Source of the DNA: Kitasatospora sp. CB01950
GTDB taxonomy: Bacteria; Actinomycetota; Actinomycetes; Streptomycetales; Streptomycetaceae
Direction of reading: 5' to 3'
DNA length: 64,000 nucleotides
Assembly: GCF_001905465.1 (NCBI RefSeq)
Contig: NZ_LISX01000001.1
Span: forward strand, 170,378 to 234,377
In this document: piece after piece, positions 33,552 through 41,878 of the stretch
Numbering within the stretch: position 1 is the stretch's first letter
Layout of the letters: each line of letters starts with the position of its first letter
Program-made: the position numbers and the translations under genes
Notes under the pieces: generated by a model
What the model saw: only the letters and a program-made list of their open reading frames with translations
The model's database searches: none
Told to the model about the DNA's origin: nothing

Positions 33552-34595
33552 ATGACCAGTGGTGCCGAGCCGCACCCCGCCGACGCTCTCACGCCGTTCG
33601 CGGCCCGTACCGCGAGCACCCTGCGGGCGCTGGTGAACCACGACCCGGCCGCTGCCGGCGCGGGCCCGTTGGCGCTGCACGTGGTGGGCTGGGCGTGGAA
33701 CCTGGACGCCGGTGAGCGGGCTCTGCGGGAGGCGCTGCGCGACGGCCCGGTCGGGGCGGCCGACGCGCACGCGCTGGGCCGGGCCGCGGCGCTGATCGGG
33801 GCCGCCGAGGCGGCCACCCGGCTGGCGGCCCGCAGTGCGCACGTGCTGCCCGCCGAGGCGGAGCTCACCCTGCCGGTGGTGTCGGCGCTGGTGCCGGCGC
33901 TGGTCGTCGAGGCGACGTCCGCGCTGGCCCGCCCGGCGGCCGTCCGGGCGGCCGGGGCGGAGCGGCTGCGCGGCACGGTGGTCGCCCAATTCCCGTGGCT
34001 GGTCCACGGGTTCGCGTCCGAGGCGGTGGACGGTCCGGGCCTGGCCGAGGCCCTTCGGCTGGGCGCCCCGCTGCCCGTCGCGAACGAGGACGAGGACGAG
34101 GACGAGGATGTGGACAAGGGCGGGGCCGGGTCCGGGTCCGGGTCGGAGGCGCGGCCCCGGGGCGGGTGCAGCCCCGTCCAGGCGCTGCCCGGGCTGGTCG
34201 GCGGTCCGGCGCTGGAGGCCGCCGGGGCGGAGGTGCAGAGCCTGGCGAAGTCCTTGCTGGCGGCGGGCGACGAGCTGCACCGGCGGATGGCCGAGCTGCC
34301 GACCGAGCCGGAGGGCAGTCCGACGGGCTGTGAACTGGCCGCCGCCTACGAGACGTTGTACGCCGCGGCGGCCTGCCTCGCGCTCTGGTCGGCCGGCGTG
34401 GCGGTCGGGCCGCTGTGGCTGCGCACGGCGCTGCGGGCGCTGCTGGTCCGCCTGCACCGGCTGCTGCTGGAGCCGCCGCCGGTCCTCGACCCTTATCCGG
34501 CCGAGGAGTTGCTCGCCGTGGCGTTCGGCGCGGGGGCCCGGCTGCTCACCTTCTGCACCGGCCCGGAGGTCAGTGCGCAGGCCGGTGTGGCATGA
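33552..34595 (+). CDS. Unknown alpha-helical protein with acidic insert
   Basis: 347 residues, AAGGAG site upstream of the ATG. Ala-, Leu- and Glu-rich helices throughout; an acidic low-complexity insert (NEDEDEDEDVDKGGAGSGSG) lies near residues 177-196. The C-terminal part (ELAAAYETLYAAAACLALW) has the feel of the helical C-terminal domain of acyl-CoA dehydrogenases, but no catalytic or flavin motif can be pointed to. I do not recognise the family. The last 26 bases overlap the 3' end of the convergent SARP gene. Confidence 0.6.
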   Translation: MTSGAEPHPADALTPFAARTASTLRALVNHDPAAAGAGPLALHVVGWAWNLDAGERALREALRDGPVGAADAHALGRAAALIGAAEAATRLAARSAHVLPAEAELTLPVVSALVPALVVEATSALARPAAVRAAGAERLRGTVVAQFPWLVHGFASEAVDGPGLAEALRLGAPLPVANEDEDEDEDVDKGGAGSGSGSEARPRGGCSPVQALPGLVGGPALEAAGAEVQSLAKSLLAAGDELHRRMAELPTEPEGSPTGCELAAAYETLYAAAACLALWSAGVAVGPLWLRTALRALLVRLHRLLLEPPPVLDPYPAEELLAVAFGAGARLLTFCTGPEVSAQAGVA

Positions 34596-35331
34596 CGGTC
34601 CGCACCTCGCCGTTCAGGATCTCCTGGTACGTCCGGGCCAGCAACTTCCCGGGTTCGACGCCGAGTTCGTCGACGAGCAGGCGTCGCCCGGCCAGGTAGA
34701 GCGACACTGCCTCGGCCTGCCGTTCGGAGCGGAACAGCGCCGTCATGAGCAGCGCCCGGAAGCGTTCGCGCATCGGGTGGCGGGCGACCAGGCCGGTCAG
34801 TTCGGAGATCAGCCGGCGGTGTCGGCCGGTGATCAGGTCGGCCTCGATGCGGGCCTCCAGGGCCGCGAGTCGGGTCTCCTCCAGGCGCGGGCGTTCGGTG
34901 GCGGCCAGGTGGTCCGTCACATCGGCCAGTGCCTCGCCGTTCCAGCACTCCAGGGCGGCCCGCAGGTGTTCGGCGGCGTCCTCGAAGCGCTGTGCGCGCA
35001 GCGCCCGGAAGCCGTGGTCGGAGAGGTCGCCGAAGGCGGTGAGGTCGCAGGGCACGTGCGGGGCGAGCAGTCGGTAGCCGGACCGGATCCGCACCAGCGG
35101 GACGTCGGGGCCGACCCGTCGCCGGATCCGCGAGGCGTAGGTGTGGATCTGCGCGGCGGCCGTGCCGGGCGGGCGGTCGTCCCAGAGCATCCGCCCGAGG
35201 TGCTCGTCCGACACCACCCGGCCCTCGGCCAGGACCAGTGCGGCGAACATCGTCCGCTGCTTGGTGCCGCTGAGTGTGTCCTCCCGGCCGTCGGCCAGCA
35301 GGTGGACCGGACCGAGAATCCGGAACTCCAT
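34570..35331 (-). CDS. Small SARP-family transcriptional activator
   Basis: 253 residues from ATG 35331, with GGGGAGGG upstream. OmpR-type winged helix at ~1-95 (MEFRILGPVHLLADGRE, GTKQRTMFAALVLAEGR, IRSGYRLL) and BTAD at ~100-245 (RERFRALLMTALFRSERQ, DELGVEPGKLLARTYQEIL). This is the size and domain set of RedD/ActII-ORF4-type pathway activators, which recruit RNA polymerase at direct-repeat promoters. No biosynthetic gene is next to it. It overlaps the convergent gene at 33552 by 26 bases. Confidence 0.85.
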   Translation of the reverse strand: MEFRILGPVHLLADGREDTLSGTKQRTMFAALVLAEGRVVSDEHLGRMLWDDRPPGTAAAQIHTYASRIRRRVGPDVPLVRIRSGYRLLAPHVPCDLTAFGDLSDHGFRALRAQRFEDAAEHLRAALECWNGEALADVTDHLAATERPRLEETRLAALEARIEADLITGRHRRLISELTGLVARHPMRERFRALLMTALFRSERQAEAVSLYLAGRRLLVDELGVEPGKLLARTYQEILNGEVRTVMPHRPAH

Positions 35332-35412
35332 GGCGTCGCCCTCCCCGTGCCCGGGGCGGCCCGCGCTCCGGGGCCGCCTGCCCGACCGACGATAGAAGGG
35401 CACGTCATCACC

Positions 35413-35430
35413 CCGATATCGGCCCGATAT
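35413..35430. promoter_or_regulatory. Candidate SARP box upstream of the small SARP gene
   Basis: Two identical CCGATAT heptamers (35413-35419 and 35424-35430), period 11, 82-99 bases upstream of the SARP start. This is the textbook geometry for SARP binding; autoregulation or control by the neighbouring AfsR-type protein is inferred. Confidence 0.5.
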
Positions 35431-35433
35431 CGC

Positions 35434-36036
35434 TCAGTCGGCGGGGCGCAGCCCGGCCAGCAGGAAGGGCACCAGGCCGCGGTGCAGCAGGGCGGTGCGC
35501 CAGGCGGTGCGGGCGTCGGACAGCTCCTCGGTGCGGTGCGGGTCCTCGGGGGGCACGGCGCGCTGGCGGGCGGCGCTGAACAGCAGGCCGAGCAGGCCGA
35601 TCACGGCGCTCGCGACGGCGGCGGCGACGGTGCTCCAGGCGACGGTGCGCAGCACGTCGGCGGAGGCGGCGTGCGGGCCGGACAGGCCGATGAGGGCGGC
35701 GAGCAGGAAGAACACGGCGGCGGCGCTGCCGGTGACGATCGGCACCACCAGCGCGAGCGCGCCGAACCAGCCGGAGAGCCGTTCGCCGGGCTCGGGGGCG
35801 GTGCCGGGTGCGTCGGGTGCGGCGTCGCGGAGCCGGCGGTACGTCAGGTACTCGGGTTCGGCGGTGGCCAGGATCTCGGCGGTGCGCTGCCGGGCGAGGG
35901 CCCGCAGCCGGGCGTCCTGGGCGCGGTCGCCGGCCAGTGCGGCGCGCACGGCGGGGTCGGCGAGGGCCCGGCCGAGGGCGTACTCGAAGTCGGCGCGGTC
36001 CTGCTGGGTGGGGCCGTGTCCGGAGAGCGGGTCCAT
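35434..36036 (-). CDS. Two-helix membrane protein of unknown function
   Basis: 200 residues from ATG 36036 behind GGGGACAG. N-terminal ~90 residues are hydrophilic and helical (ADFEYALGRALADPAVR, RALARQRTAEILATAEPEYL), then two membrane segments (FGALALVVPIVTGSAAAVFF; later VAAAVASAVIGLLGLLF) and a cytoplasmic tail. Family not recognised. It follows the LCP gene by 44 bases on the same strand and may be co-transcribed. Confidence 0.65.
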   Translation of the reverse strand: MDPLSGHGPTQQDRADFEYALGRALADPAVRAALAGDRAQDARLRALARQRTAEILATAEPEYLTYRRLRDAAPDAPGTAPEPGERLSGWFGALALVVPIVTGSAAAVFFLLAALIGLSGPHAASADVLRTVAWSTVAAAVASAVIGLLGLLFSAARQRAVPPEDPHRTEELSDARTAWRTALLHRGLVPFLLAGLRPAD

Positions 36037-36080
36037 CGCTGCTGTCCCCTGTGGTGGTCGGGTGCCGGTCGGCCGCGGTG

Positions 36081-37589
36081 TCAGCCGAAGGTGAGGTCGG
36101 AGCAGGCGTCGTCGTCGGCAGAGCGGGCCTGGCTGACGCTGGTGGGAAGCGGGCCGGTGGGCAGCGGCGGGGCGGCGGTGGTGCCGCCGCCGGCCGCGTA
36201 GTCCGATCCGAGGGTGACGGAGAGGCCGGCGTGGGTGCCGGGTTGCAGGGAGGCGCCGGGGAACAGCTCGGCGACCTTCTCGGCCTGGGCCTTCTCGCCG
36301 GGCCCGTACTCGACGAGGGTGGTGGTGTGGGTGCGGGAGGCGGCGTTGGCCCGGCCGGTGACGGTGAAGCCGGAGCCCTCCAGTGCCTCGGCGGCCTTGG
36401 TGCTGAGCCCGGTGGTGGAGGTGCCGTTGTAGACGGCGACCCGGATGCCGGCCCCGTCGACCTTGGTCGGCGCGGCGGTCGGGCTGGGGCTGGGGCTGTC
36501 GGCGGGCGAGGGGCCGGCGGAGGCGTCCTGCCCGTCGAGGGTGCGGTCGGCCTTGAGCGCCGCCCACAGCTGGTCGGCGTCGGGGTGCACCAGGGCGACC
36601 CGTTCGCCCTGGTAACGCCAGGGCACGGTGAGGAACTTGATGTCGTGCAGGTCGATGTCCTTGAGGGACATCGCGAAGTCGACGAGTTTCTGCGCCGAGC
36701 CGAGGCCCTCGTCGACGGTGAGCGACTTGGTGGCGGCGTCGGCCAGCGGCAGCAGTGCGACGGGGTTCATGCCCTCCGACTTGACCTGCTTGATCAGCGA
36801 GGAGAGGAAGGCCTGTTGGCGCTTGGTGCGGCCGATGTCGGAGCCGTCGCCGAGGCCGTGCCGGATCCGGACGTAGTCGAGGGCGGCCTGGCCGGAGATC
36901 TTCTGGTGGCCCTGGTTGAACAGGAGCTTGCCGCGGTGGCCGAGGTTCGGGTCGAGGTCGCCCTCGTAGACGGCCTTGGGCAGGCAGACGTCGACGCCGC
37001 CGACGGCGCTGGTCATGTCGGCGAAGCCCTGGAAGTTGATCACCATGGTGTGGTCGATGCGCAGCCCGGTGAGCTTCTCCACGGTGTTCTGGGTGCAGGC
37101 GGGGTTGCCCTGTTCGGTGTCGCCGACCGAGAAGGCGCTGTTGAACATGGCGCTGGTCTGCGCTTTGGTCCAGTTCTTGTTCGGCAGCAGGCAGGACGGG
37201 ATGGCCACCAGGGAGTCGCGCGGGATGGAGACGCCGACCGCGTGCTTGTGGTCGGCGTAGACGTGCAGCAGGATCGCGGTGTCCGAGCGGGCGCCGCCCT
37301 CCTGGCCGCCGCCGAGGTCCTTGTTGCTGCCGGAGCGGGAGTCGGAGCCGATCAGCAGCAGGTTGATCGGGACGCGTCCCTGGGCGTCGGCGCTGGCGGC
37401 GTCGGGGCGGTCCTTGGCGATGCCGGCGCTGTCGAAGGTGCTCAGGTTGCCGTTGAGCCGGTAGTAGACCAGGCCGCCGGCGGTGACGGCGAGTGCGGCG
37501 ACGCCCGCGGTGGTCCACAGCGCGATCCGGCGGACCTTGCGGCCGCGCCCGGATCCGGTGGAGCGGGCCTCCGCCCTGCGTGCAGACAT
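36081..37589 (-). CDS. LytR-CpsA-Psr (LCP) family glycopolymer transferase with LytR_C domain
   Basis: 502 residues. One N-terminal membrane anchor (~20-43), an LCP domain at ~75-265 with INLLLIGSDSRSGSN, RSDTAILLHVYADHK, VSIPRDSLV and DYVRIRHGLGDGSDIGR (Arg and Asp residues that bind the polyprenyl pyrophosphate substrate), a Pro/Ser/Ala-rich linker, and a C-terminal LytR_C domain at ~385-465 (IRVAVYNGTSTTGLS). LCP enzymes attach anionic glycopolymers to peptidoglycan at the outer membrane face. Specific polymer unknown. A 16-base dyad stands upstream. Confidence 0.9.
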   Translation of the reverse strand: MSARRAEARSTGSGRGRKVRRIALWTTAGVAALAVTAGGLVYYRLNGNLSTFDSAGIAKDRPDAASADAQGRVPINLLLIGSDSRSGSNKDLGGGQEGGARSDTAILLHVYADHKHAVGVSIPRDSLVAIPSCLLPNKNWTKAQTSAMFNSAFSVGDTEQGNPACTQNTVEKLTGLRIDHTMVINFQGFADMTSAVGGVDVCLPKAVYEGDLDPNLGHRGKLLFNQGHQKISGQAALDYVRIRHGLGDGSDIGRTKRQQAFLSSLIKQVKSEGMNPVALLPLADAATKSLTVDEGLGSAQKLVDFAMSLKDIDLHDIKFLTVPWRYQGERVALVHPDADQLWAALKADRTLDGQDASAGPSPADSPSPSPTAAPTKVDGAGIRVAVYNGTSTTGLSTKAAEALEGSGFTVTGRANAASRTHTTTLVEYGPGEKAQAEKVAELFPGASLQPGTHAGLSVTLGSDYAAGGGTTAAPPLPTGPLPTSVSQARSADDDACSDLTFG

Positions 37590-37634
37590 GACGCACCCTT
37601 CGCCGTCGGGGTCGGCGGGATGCCGGTCCGAACT

Positions 37635-37650
37635 TCTACAGTGCTGTAGA
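37635..37650. promoter_or_regulatory. Palindrome upstream of the LCP gene
   Basis: TCTACAG (37635-37641), TG, CTGTAGA (37644-37650): 7-bp arms with a 2-base centre, 46 bases before the start codon. It resembles an operator for a dimeric repressor, which is unidentified. Confidence 0.5.
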
Positions 37651-37671
37651 GGTTCAGCGAAGCATACAAAT

Positions 37672-37696
37672 GCGCCCGGGTGAAGTCACACCGGGC
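37672..37696 (-). terminator. Terminator after the 75-residue gene
   Basis: CGCCCGGGTG and CACACCGGGCG form a stem with one bulge and a 4-base loop, about 40 bases past the stop codon at 37734. Confidence 0.5.
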
Positions 37697-37733
37697 GCGG
37701 AGTTCGTGCCGGGGCGGTGCCCCGGGCGGGGGA

Positions 37734-37961
37734 TCAGTGCGTGTGCAGCAGGGCGAGGTGGACGACGGTGGCCCGGGCGAGGTCCAGGGCGGCGCCGCGG
37801 CGGTGGCGGCGGGCGTCGACGGACTCGGCGCGTTCGATGGCGGTGCGCCGGGCGTCGTCCTCGGCGGGGGCGTCCACGATGAACAGCTGGCTGCCGGCGC
37901 GGAGTTCGTTGGCGTGCGGGATCTCGACGCACCAGCGGTGGCGGCTCCGGGCGATGTCCAT
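37734..37961 (-). CDS. 75-residue hypothetical protein
   Basis: ATG 37961 behind GAGAGGAAGG. Sequence features: MDIARSRHRWCVEIPHANEL, SQLFIVDAPAEDDARRTAIE, then a helical Ala/Arg-rich C-terminus ending in LLHTH. No membrane segment. Family not recognised. A well-formed promoter stands upstream and a hairpin downstream, so it is a single-gene transcript. It is divergent from the ROK regulator. Confidence 0.6.
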   Translation of the reverse strand: MDIARSRHRWCVEIPHANELRAGSQLFIVDAPAEDDARRTAIERAESVDARRHRRGAALDLARATVVHLALLHTH

Positions 37962-38021
37962 GGGCCTTCCTCTCCCGGCGTGCGAGATGCTGCTCTCCTG
38001 GGCGACAGGGAGCTGTCTCCG

Positions 38022-38051
38022 ACCATAGGTATAGGCCAATTCCTCCGTCAA
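38022..38051 (-). promoter_or_regulatory. Promoter of the 75-residue gene
   Basis: Minus-strand -35 TTGACG (complement of 38046-38051), 18-base spacer, -10 TATGGT (complement of 38022-38027), 61 bases before the ATG. Confidence 0.55.
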
Positions 38052-38076
38052 GAGGACAAGTCCCCAATCAAATAAT

Positions 38077-38115
38077 CCGTTCAACGGTGTATGTCCGGTC
38101 GCTGTCCGCTACCGT
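38077..38115 (+). promoter_or_regulatory. Promoter and dyad of the ROK gene
   Basis: The -10 TACCGT (38110-38115) ends 7 bases before the ATG at 38123, indicating a leaderless message. Upstream lies the palindrome CCGTT-C-AACGG (38077-38087), a possible autoregulatory operator. Confidence 0.5.
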
Positions 38116-38122
38116 TCCGCGC

Positions 38123-39307
38123 ATGACCGCCCCCGCCCACCCGGCACCCTCGGCCCGCCGCCTGCGCACCCGCGCCGCCCTGCTCGCCGTCCTCGGCGAA
38201 CACGGCACCCTCAGCCGCGCCGAGATCAGCCGGCTCACCGGGCTCTCCCGGTCCGCCGTCAGCAGCGCCGTCACCGACCTGATCGGCGAGGGCCTGGCCG
38301 ACGAGACCACCGCCGTCGCCACCTCGGGACGCGGCCGCCGCGCCGCCGCCGTCACCCTGCGCCGGGCCCACGCCCTGGTCCTCGCCCTCGACTTCGGGCA
38401 CACCCACGTCACCGCCGCCGTCGCCGACACCACCGGCGCGGTGCTCGGCGAGGCCACCGCCGGCCTCGACGTGGACAACCACCCCCGCGAAGTCCTGGAC
38501 GCCGCCCGCGCCCTCGCCGACCGGGCGCTCGCCGACGCCGGCCACACCCTGGACGCGATCACCGCCGTCGCCGCCGGCATCCCCGGCGCCCTCGACACCC
38601 GCACCAACGTGGTCCGCGCCCCCTCCACCCTCTCCCAGTGGATCGGCATGGACCCGGCCGCCGAACTCGGCCGGCTCTTCGGCCGCCCCGTCACCGTCGG
38701 CAACGACGCCGAGATGGGCGCCCGCGGCGAACGCGCCCACAGCGGCGGGCGCGTCGTCAACGACCTGATCTACGTCAAGGCCTCCACCGGCATCGGCGCG
38801 GGCCTGCTGCTCGACGGCCGGATCTACCGGGGCGCGAGCGGCATCTCCGGCGAGATCGGCCACATCCAGCTCCCCGACACCGGCACCTGGTGCCGCTGCG
38901 GCAACCGCGGCTGCCTGGAGTCCGTCGCGTCCATCGTCGAGGTCCGCCGCCGCCTCGCCCACGTCCTCGCCCCCGGCGCCCGCCCCGGCGAGGCCGTCGA
39001 CCTGCCGCCGCTCGGCGAGCTCGCCGACACCCCCGCCGCCGCCCGCGTCATCGGCGAGGCCGGCCGTACCATCGGCCGCGTCCTCGCCGACCTGGTCAAC
39101 TGCCTGAACCCCGCCGCCATCGTGATCGGCGGCGAACTCGGCCTGGCCGGACAGCCGTTGATCAACGGCATCCGCGAGTCCGTGGACCGCCACGCGCAGC
39201 CCGCGGTCGCCGAGGCCGTCGAGATCCGGGCCAGCCGGCTCGGCCTGCGCTCGGAGCTGTACGGAGCGATCGACGCCGCGATCGCCACCGCCGCTCAACC
39301 GGGCTGA
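38123..39307 (+). CDS. ROK-family transcriptional regulator
   Basis: 394 residues. N-terminal winged helix at ~10-70 (LGEHGTLSRAEISRLTGLSR), then the ROK actin-like domain with LALDFGHTHVTAAVAD (phosphate loop), GIPGALD, VYVKASTGIGAGLLLDG-type segment, and the zinc motif CRCGNRGCLE at ~265. Such proteins repress sugar-use genes and respond to sugar or sugar phosphate. No sugar transporter is adjacent. The last 13 bases overlap the convergent sigma factor gene. Confidence 0.88.
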   Translation: MTAPAHPAPSARRLRTRAALLAVLGEHGTLSRAEISRLTGLSRSAVSSAVTDLIGEGLADETTAVATSGRGRRAAAVTLRRAHALVLALDFGHTHVTAAVADTTGAVLGEATAGLDVDNHPREVLDAARALADRALADAGHTLDAITAVAAGIPGALDTRTNVVRAPSTLSQWIGMDPAAELGRLFGRPVTVGNDAEMGARGERAHSGGRVVNDLIYVKASTGIGAGLLLDGRIYRGASGISGEIGHIQLPDTGTWCRCGNRGCLESVASIVEVRRRLAHVLAPGARPGEAVDLPPLGELADTPAAARVIGEAGRTIGRVLADLVNCLNPAAIVIGGELGLAGQPLINGIRESVDRHAQPAVAEAVEIRASRLGLRSELYGAIDAAIATAAQPG

Positions 39308-40536
39308 CGGGCGCGCTCGGCGAGGAAACGGCGCTCCGGCAGGCTCGGCGCCAGCGCGGACGCCCGGCGGAACGCCTCCGCCGCGGCCTCCGTCGCGCCG
39401 GTGCGGGCCAGCAGCTCGGCCCGTACCGCCAGGAAGCGGTGGTGGCGGCCCAACGCCCTTTCCAGCGCGTCGAGTTCCTTCAGTGCGAGCTCCGCGCCGT
39501 GCACCTCCGCGAGCGCCACCACCCGGCCCAGCTCCGGCATCGGACCGGGCGCCACCCGCACCAGCAGGTCGTACAGCGCCAGGATCTGCGGCCAGTCCGT
39601 GGCCGCCACGTCCGGCGCCTCGTCGTGCAGCGCCGCGATCGCCGCCTGCAACTGGTACGGCCCCACCCGGCCGTGCGGCAGCGCCCGCTCCACCAGCGCC
39701 ACGCCCTCGGCGATCGCCGCCGCGTCCCAGCGCGTCCGGTCCTGCTCGGCCAGCGGCACCAGCTCGCCGCCCGGGCCGGTGCGGGACGGCCGCCGGGCGT
39801 CGGTGAGCAGCATCAGCGCCAGCAGGCCCATCACCTCGGTGTCCGCGGGCAGCAGCCGGTGCAGCAGCCGGGTCAGCCGGATCGCCTCGTCGGACAGCCG
39901 GGGGATCGTCAGGTCCTCGCCGGAGGTGGCCGTGTAGCCCTCGTTGAACACCAGGTACAGCACCTGCAGCACCTCGCGCAGCCGCTCCGCCGTCTCGCCC
40001 GGCTCCGGCAGGACGAACCGCAGCCCCGAGCCGCGGATGGTCTGCTTGGCCCGGCTGATCCGCTGCGCCATCGTCGCCTCCGGCACCAGGAACGCCGCCG
40101 CGATCTGCGCGGTGCTCAGGCCGCCGACCGCGCGCAGGGTCAACGCGATCCGGCTGGGCGCGGTCAGCGCCGGGTGGCAGCACAGGAACAGCAGCGCCAG
40201 CGAGTCGTCCCGGTCCGCGGCGGGGTCGGCGTCGGCGGCCCGGCCGAGCAGCTCCGACTGCGGCGTGGCCAGGAACATCCGCTCCTCGCGTTCGCGCCGG
40301 GCCCGGTCGGCGCGCACCAGGTCCACCAGCCGGCGGGCGGCCACCGTGACCAGCCAGCCGCGCGGGTTCTCCGGCCGGCCCTGCTGCGGCCACTGCGTGG
40401 CGGCCGCGAGCAGCGCCTCCTGCACCGCGTCCTCGCAGCTGTCGAACGCGCCGGGGTGGCGGCGCAGCAGCGCCGCCAGGACCCGCGGTGCGAGGGCGCG
40501 CAGCAGGTCCTGGTCGGTGGCCGTACGGTCGTCCAC
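39295..40536 (-). CDS. ECF42-type RNA polymerase sigma factor
   Basis: 413 residues from GTG 40536, 5 bases after the YciI stop. Sigma region 2 (CEDAVQEALLAAATQWP, PRGWLVTVAARRLVDLVRA), region 4 (LRAVGGLSTAQIAAAFLVPE), and a long C-terminal TPR-rich extension (LREVLQVLYLVFNEGYTA; HRFLAVRAELLARTGATEA). This C-terminal extension plus an adjacent YciI/DGPF protein defines the ECF42 group, in which the extension is thought to act as sensor in place of an anti-sigma factor. The signal is unknown. Confidence 0.88.
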   Translation of the reverse strand: MDDRTATDQDLLRALAPRVLAALLRRHPGAFDSCEDAVQEALLAAATQWPQQGRPENPRGWLVTVAARRLVDLVRADRARREREERMFLATPQSELLGRAADADPAADRDDSLALLFLCCHPALTAPSRIALTLRAVGGLSTAQIAAAFLVPEATMAQRISRAKQTIRGSGLRFVLPEPGETAERLREVLQVLYLVFNEGYTATSGEDLTIPRLSDEAIRLTRLLHRLLPADTEVMGLLALMLLTDARRPSRTGPGGELVPLAEQDRTRWDAAAIAEGVALVERALPHGRVGPYQLQAAIAALHDEAPDVAATDWPQILALYDLLVRVAPGPMPELGRVVALAEVHGAELALKELDALERALGRHHRFLAVRAELLARTGATEAAAEAFRRASALAPSLPERRFLAERARQPG

Positions 40537-40541
40537 GCGGC

Positions 40542-40904
40542 TCAGCTGTCCATCGGCGTCTCGTGCAGGATCGGCCACAGCTCCACCGGCTCCCGGTCCG
40601 CCCACGGCATGTCGGCGGCGATCTCCAGCGCCCGCTGCTCGCTCTCGCAGTCCAGCAGGTAGAAGCTCGCCATGTACTCCTTGGTCTCCAGGTAGGGGCC
40701 GTCGCTGACCGCGGGCAGCCCCTCCTGGCGGCGCACCAGCCGGCTGGCGGCCGCGTCGCCGAGGCCGTACGCGCCGATCAGTTCGCCGGTCTCCCGGTAG
40801 CGGGCGTTGAACGCGTCCTGCTGGGCGATCGCCTCCGGCCACTCCTCGGCGGAGACGGACGCCCACTTCTCCTGGTTGCCGTACGTCATCAGCAGGTACT
40901 TCAC
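40542..40904 (-). CDS. YciI-like (DGPF-domain) protein, ECF42 partner
   Basis: 120 residues from GTG 40904 (AAGGA about 10 bases upstream). Begins KYLLMTYGNQEKW and carries SDGPYLETKEYMASFYLLDC with the DGPF-like motif of YCII-related proteins, and the typical ALEIAADMPWA. It precedes the sigma gene by 5 bases, the standard pairing for ECF42; the partner is usually the regulated target and may bind a small molecule. An in-frame GTG at 40913 has poorer spacing. Confidence 0.87.
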   Translation of the reverse strand: MKYLLMTYGNQEKWASVSAEEWPEAIAQQDAFNARYRETGELIGAYGLGDAAASRLVRRQEGLPAVSDGPYLETKEYMASFYLLDCESEQRALEIAADMPWADREPVELWPILHETPMDS

Positions 40905-40992
40905 GGGGACCACGTCCTTCGTGCTCGTCGGGTGCTGTCGTCCGGTGGTCGGAGCGGGGAGCGGCTCCTCTACACGCCTGCGGGGAAATCTT

Positions 40993-41796
40993 TCAGGACG
41001 CGGGCGGGGTCCACACGTAGGGCGTGGTGGTGGTGACGGCGTGCATGCCGAGGCGGCCCAGGATCGGGGTGCTGTCGGGCGAGGCGTCCACCTGGAGGTA
41101 GCGGATGCCGTGTTCCAGGGCCCAGCGGGCGCGGTGCGCGACCAGTGAGCGGTAGATGCCGCGCCCGCGCCAGGCGGCGAGGGTGGACCCGCCCCACAGG
41201 CCGGCGAACTCGGTGCCGGGGGCGCGGGTCAGCCAGGCGGCGGAGACCACCTCGGGGGCGGGGGCGTCGGTCTCGGCGACGACCACCAGGAAGCCGTCGG
41301 GATCGGCGGCGGCGTTCTCGGTCAGGTCGCCGACCAGGAAGGACCAGTCCTCGCCCCACACCTCGCTCTGCAGGGCGGCGATCCGCCGCATGTCGGTGCG
41401 GGCGGTGACCCGGCGCAGCGTGATGCCCTCGGGCGCGGGGGTCGGGGTGGCGAGTTCGGCGGCCAGGCCGATCAGGACGGTCTCCGGCGCCTCGGCGACG
41501 AACCCGGCCGCGGTCAGCCGCTGCGGCAGGTCGGCGGGCAGGTCGTGGCCGCGGGTCTTCCACTCGACGGCTTCGCCGCGGGCGGCGAAGAAGTCGCGCT
41601 GCCGGGCGATCAGTTCGTCGAGTTCCTGGCCGCGCAGGCCGAGGTCGGCGGTGGGCGAGGTGACGAAGCCGCGGAAGCCGCCGGACTTGCGCAGCAGCGG
41701 GCCGTCGGCCTGTTGGATCTCGCCGTCGCGGGCGGGGCCGAGGCCGCGCAGGTGCTCGTCGTAGGCCGCGAGCAGGGCCGTGGTCAGGTCGGTCAT
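40993..41796 (-). CDS. GNAT-family N-acetyltransferase
   Basis: 267 residues. The acetyl-CoA binding signature STLAAWRGRGIYRSLVAHR lies near residues 207-225, preceded by DPDGFLVVVAETD and VVSAAWLTRAPGT. The N-terminal ~120 residues form a second, degenerate GNAT-like half (GGFRGFVTSPTADLGL). Substrate unknown. Divergent from the MerR-thioredoxin pair. Confidence 0.8.
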   Translation of the reverse strand: MTDLTTALLAAYDEHLRGLGPARDGEIQQADGPLLRKSGGFRGFVTSPTADLGLRGQELDELIARQRDFFAARGEAVEWKTRGHDLPADLPQRLTAAGFVAEAPETVLIGLAAELATPTPAPEGITLRRVTARTDMRRIAALQSEVWGEDWSFLVGDLTENAAADPDGFLVVVAETDAPAPEVVSAAWLTRAPGTEFAGLWGGSTLAAWRGRGIYRSLVAHRARWALEHGIRYLQVDASPDSTPILGRLGMHAVTTTTPYVWTPPAS

Positions 41797-41878
41797 CAGG
41801 CGAGGGTAGAGGATCTTGGTAAGTGCTTTCCGGCCAATTCTTCCGACCGGCGGTGGCGTTGACGCCGAGGTGAAGGTC

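Noticed and set aside
35434..37596. Long minus-strand frame spanning the LCP gene in another frame
   Set aside because: Arg/Pro-rich shadow of the LCP coding sequence; the real gene at its end starts at ATG 36036.
40537..40866. N-terminal extension of the ECF42 sigma factor
   Set aside because: This stretch is the YciI gene in another frame; sigma region 2 homology starts after GTG 40536.
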